Source: Sphingomonas oleivorans
GTDB lineage: Bacteria; Pseudomonadota; Alphaproteobacteria; Sphingomonadales; Sphingomonadaceae
NCBI RefSeq assembly: GCF_003050615.1
Contig: NZ_NWBU01000005.1
Span: 212,933 to 276,932, forward strand
Length of the DNA: 64,000 bases
Direction: 5' to 3'
Part shown: positions 62,747-64,000 of the stretch, piece after piece
How positions within the stretch are numbered: position 1 is the stretch's first letter
Layout of the letters: each line of letters starts with the position of its first letter
Made by a program: the position numbers and the translations under genes
Notes under the pieces: generated by a model
The model's database searches: none
What the model was told of the DNA's origin: nothing
The model's input: only the letters and a program-made list of their open reading frames with translations

Positions 62747-63187
62747 ATGAGCGACAATGCATTGAGCGAGGCCGCCAAGGCGGTCGTCCGCCGCAACACC
62801 GAGGAGGTGCAGGGCGGTGGCAATTTCGAGCTGTTCGAGCAGCTTTTCGCCGACGACTTTCTCGATCACACGCCACAGCCCGGCGGCAAGCCGGACAAGG
62901 CTGGTGTCCGCGAACTTTACAAGCGCCTGCGCGAGGCTTTTCCGGACTTCCATGCCGAGATCCATTGGCAGCGCGCCGATGGCGATGTCGTGACTACCTA
63001 CAAGACCTATCATGGCACGCATCGGGGCGATTTCCTAGGCGTGCCGGCGACGGGCAAGAAGGTGCGCTTCGAAACCGTCGATGCCATGCGCGTGGTGGAC
63101 GGCAAGATCGCCGAGCATTGGGGCGTCGCCAATCTCTACTCGGTCATGCAGCAACTGGGCGTGATCGCGCCCTTGCCGCAGGCCTGA
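62747..63187 (+). CDS. SnoaL-like ester cyclase family protein
   Basis: A 146-residue SnoaL-like (NTF2-fold) protein: VRRNTEEVQGGGNFELFEQLFADDFLDHTPQPGG, ELYKRLREAFPDFHAEIHWQRADGDVVTTYKTYHGTHRGDFLGVPATGKKVRF and IAEHWGVANLYSVMQQLG are family blocks. ATG 62747 is preferred because GGAGA lies 6 nt before it. The fold binds small hydrophobic ligands; many members have no known activity. It is likely the last gene of the wrbA unit. Confidence 0.85.
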   Translation: MSDNALSEAAKAVVRRNTEEVQGGGNFELFEQLFADDFLDHTPQPGGKPDKAGVRELYKRLREAFPDFHAEIHWQRADGDVVTTYKTYHGTHRGDFLGVPATGKKVRFETVDAMRVVDGKIAEHWGVANLYSVMQQLGVIAPLPQA

Positions 63188-63340
63188 GGCTCCGCCCGCG
63201 AGGTCCGATCCCGCGCAGATCCGCGACGCGCCACGGCGTCCCATGCGCGGCGAGATAGGCAGGCGCGGCGCACAGCGTCATTTGCGCGCCGGCCAGCTTA
63301 CGCGCGATCATGCGCGTCTCGGAAAGACCGCCGCCTACTC
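63188..63340 (-). pseudogene. LysR effector-domain fragment
   Basis: Minus-strand reading gives GGGLSETRMIARKLAGAQMTLCAAPAYLAAHGTPWRVADLRG, the typical LTTR segment (L-x-x-x-x-AxPAYLxxxGTP). There is no HTH part and no stop-bounded gene; the fragment starts right at the end of the cyclophilin gene. It is the relic of a LysR regulator, perhaps one that once controlled the adjacent redox genes. Confidence 0.6.
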
Positions 63341-63973
63341 CTACGGCACGCGCCGCGCGCTTATGATGCGGATGGGCGAGACGATCGACTGGCCCATTGT
63401 GTTGGCCGACCAGCCGCCGGGATAGGTCGGAGCTGCCAATATTTTGCGGACGACCGCCATGCCCTCCACGACATGTCCGAACGCGGCATAGCCGACCGAG
63501 CCGCCGGGACGCGCATCGAGATAGCGCGCCGGACCGACGGTTATGAAAAAGTCGCCCATCGCCGTGCCCGGCGCGTTGCGCGCCATCGAAACGGTCCCGT
63601 CGACATGGCGGAGGCCCGTACGGTCGGTCGGCTCATGCTCGATCGGCACCAGCGCGCGGACGGCTCGATGGTTGATGCCGCCCTGGACGAGGCCGAGCTC
63701 GGGCGCCTCTCGCTTCCGCGCGGCGCGGTAGAAGCTTGTGCCGTCGAACCGCTTCTCGTCGACATAGCGGAGGAAGTTGGCGGCGGTGATGGGCGCGCGC
63801 TTCGTCTCCAGCGCGATCACGATCGGACCTTCGCTCGTCTGGAGCCGGACGCGCACCAGGCCGGGAGCAGCGCCGGCCGCGCCGCGCGCGCCCGGCTTTG
63901 CCGCGCCGACCGGCGGGATGGCGAGCATCGTGGCGAGCATGAGCAGGGCGGCGGAGGCAGGAAGGCGAATCAT
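63341..63973 (-). CDS. Peptidyl-prolyl cis-trans isomerase (cyclophilin), exported
   Basis: A 210-residue cyclophilin with a signal peptide (MIRLPASAALLMLATMLAIPPVGAA). The cyclophilin core is VRLQTSEGPIVIALETKRAPITAANFLRYVDEKRFDGTSFYRA, LGLVQGGINHR, DGTVSMARNAPGTAMGDFFITV and FGHVVEGMAVVRKI; the catalytic Arg is in SFYRAARK and the GDFFI block lines the active site. It assists periplasmic protein folding. It is complete and stands alone. Confidence 0.92.
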   Translation of the reverse strand: MIRLPASAALLMLATMLAIPPVGAAKPGARGAAGAAPGLVRVRLQTSEGPIVIALETKRAPITAANFLRYVDEKRFDGTSFYRAARKREAPELGLVQGGINHRAVRALVPIEHEPTDRTGLRHVDGTVSMARNAPGTAMGDFFITVGPARYLDARPGGSVGYAAFGHVVEGMAVVRKILAAPTYPGGWSANTMGQSIVSPIRIISARRVP

Positions 63974-64000
63974 TGCCTCCGATTAGCGAAACGGCGCGGT

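Overview
The window is high-GC DNA of the kind found in Alphaproteobacteria, and the gene set points to a sphingomonad (Sphingomonadaceae). The signs are two large TonB-dependent receptors, a FecI/FecR-type regulatory pair, a GGAAC-N17-CGTT (EcfG-type) stress promoter in front of a CsbD-like gene, an extracellular levan system, a LytTR regulator beside an M23 peptidase, and many small LysR-transporter pairs. No rRNA, tRNA, CRISPR array, complete insertion sequence or prophage was seen. The assignment is an inference from gene content.

Layout. 1-3003: a levansucrase (cut by the window edge) and a GH32 fructan hydrolase, divergent across an 843-bp AT-rich region full of short direct and inverted repeats. 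3004-6224: an IS5-type remnant, a Ca2+/cation exchanger, a tandem universal stress protein, then a decayed otsA fragment abutting the start of an IS630 transposase gene. 6225-11079: an M23-like peptidase, a LytTR regulator broken by an exact 20-bp tandem duplication, a DUF1993 protein, and an MFS exporter plus Rrf2 regulator that share a GTAAC-N7-GTTAC operator. 11274-16021: a Kef-type antiporter, an S41 peptidase, CsbD and a dienelactone hydrolase.

16200-22398 is a phosphorus-scavenging unit: a Pho-box-like site, an ECF sigma factor, a FecR anti-sigma factor, a TonB receptor with an STN signalling domain, and a Tat-exported PhoD phosphatase. 22635-24964 holds a DUF2975/XRE pair with palindromic operators, a membrane protein and panB. 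25213-31633 holds a leftward cluster of poorly known genes (DCC thiol protein, DUF4166, DUF2269, SDR-DoxX fusion, small membrane protein) divergent from a membrane histidine kinase and a sigma54-activator response regulator, with a sigma54-like promoter between them.

31683-34100 is a scrambled segment: 3' pieces of the nearby GH92 gene, an aminotransferase tail and two pieces of a dapA-like gene surround an intact ddl. 34101-35016 is a small gene divergent from a TetR regulator over a perfect palindrome. 35169-42268 is a four-gene leftward operon (TonB receptor, Ca2+-dependent PI-PLC-like hydrolase, YdcF/DUF218 protein, GH92 mannosidase) with ATGA overlaps; it looks like an uptake locus for a mannosylated inositol phospholipid or GPI-like glycan and is the strongest candidate here for an undescribed system.

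42693-54396 contains ordinary accessory genes, including LysR genes divergent from a hydrolase, a quinone reductase and a LysE/ArgO exporter, plus two frameshifted genes. 54911-63973 has a LysR-MFS pair followed by an electrophile/redox-type group (two pirins, DoxX, an NAD(P)-binding reductase, CBS, WrbA, a SnoaL-like protein); the DoxX and wrbA promoters carry the same ATCGA-N9-TCGAT element. The window ends in a LysR remnant and a periplasmic cyclophilin.
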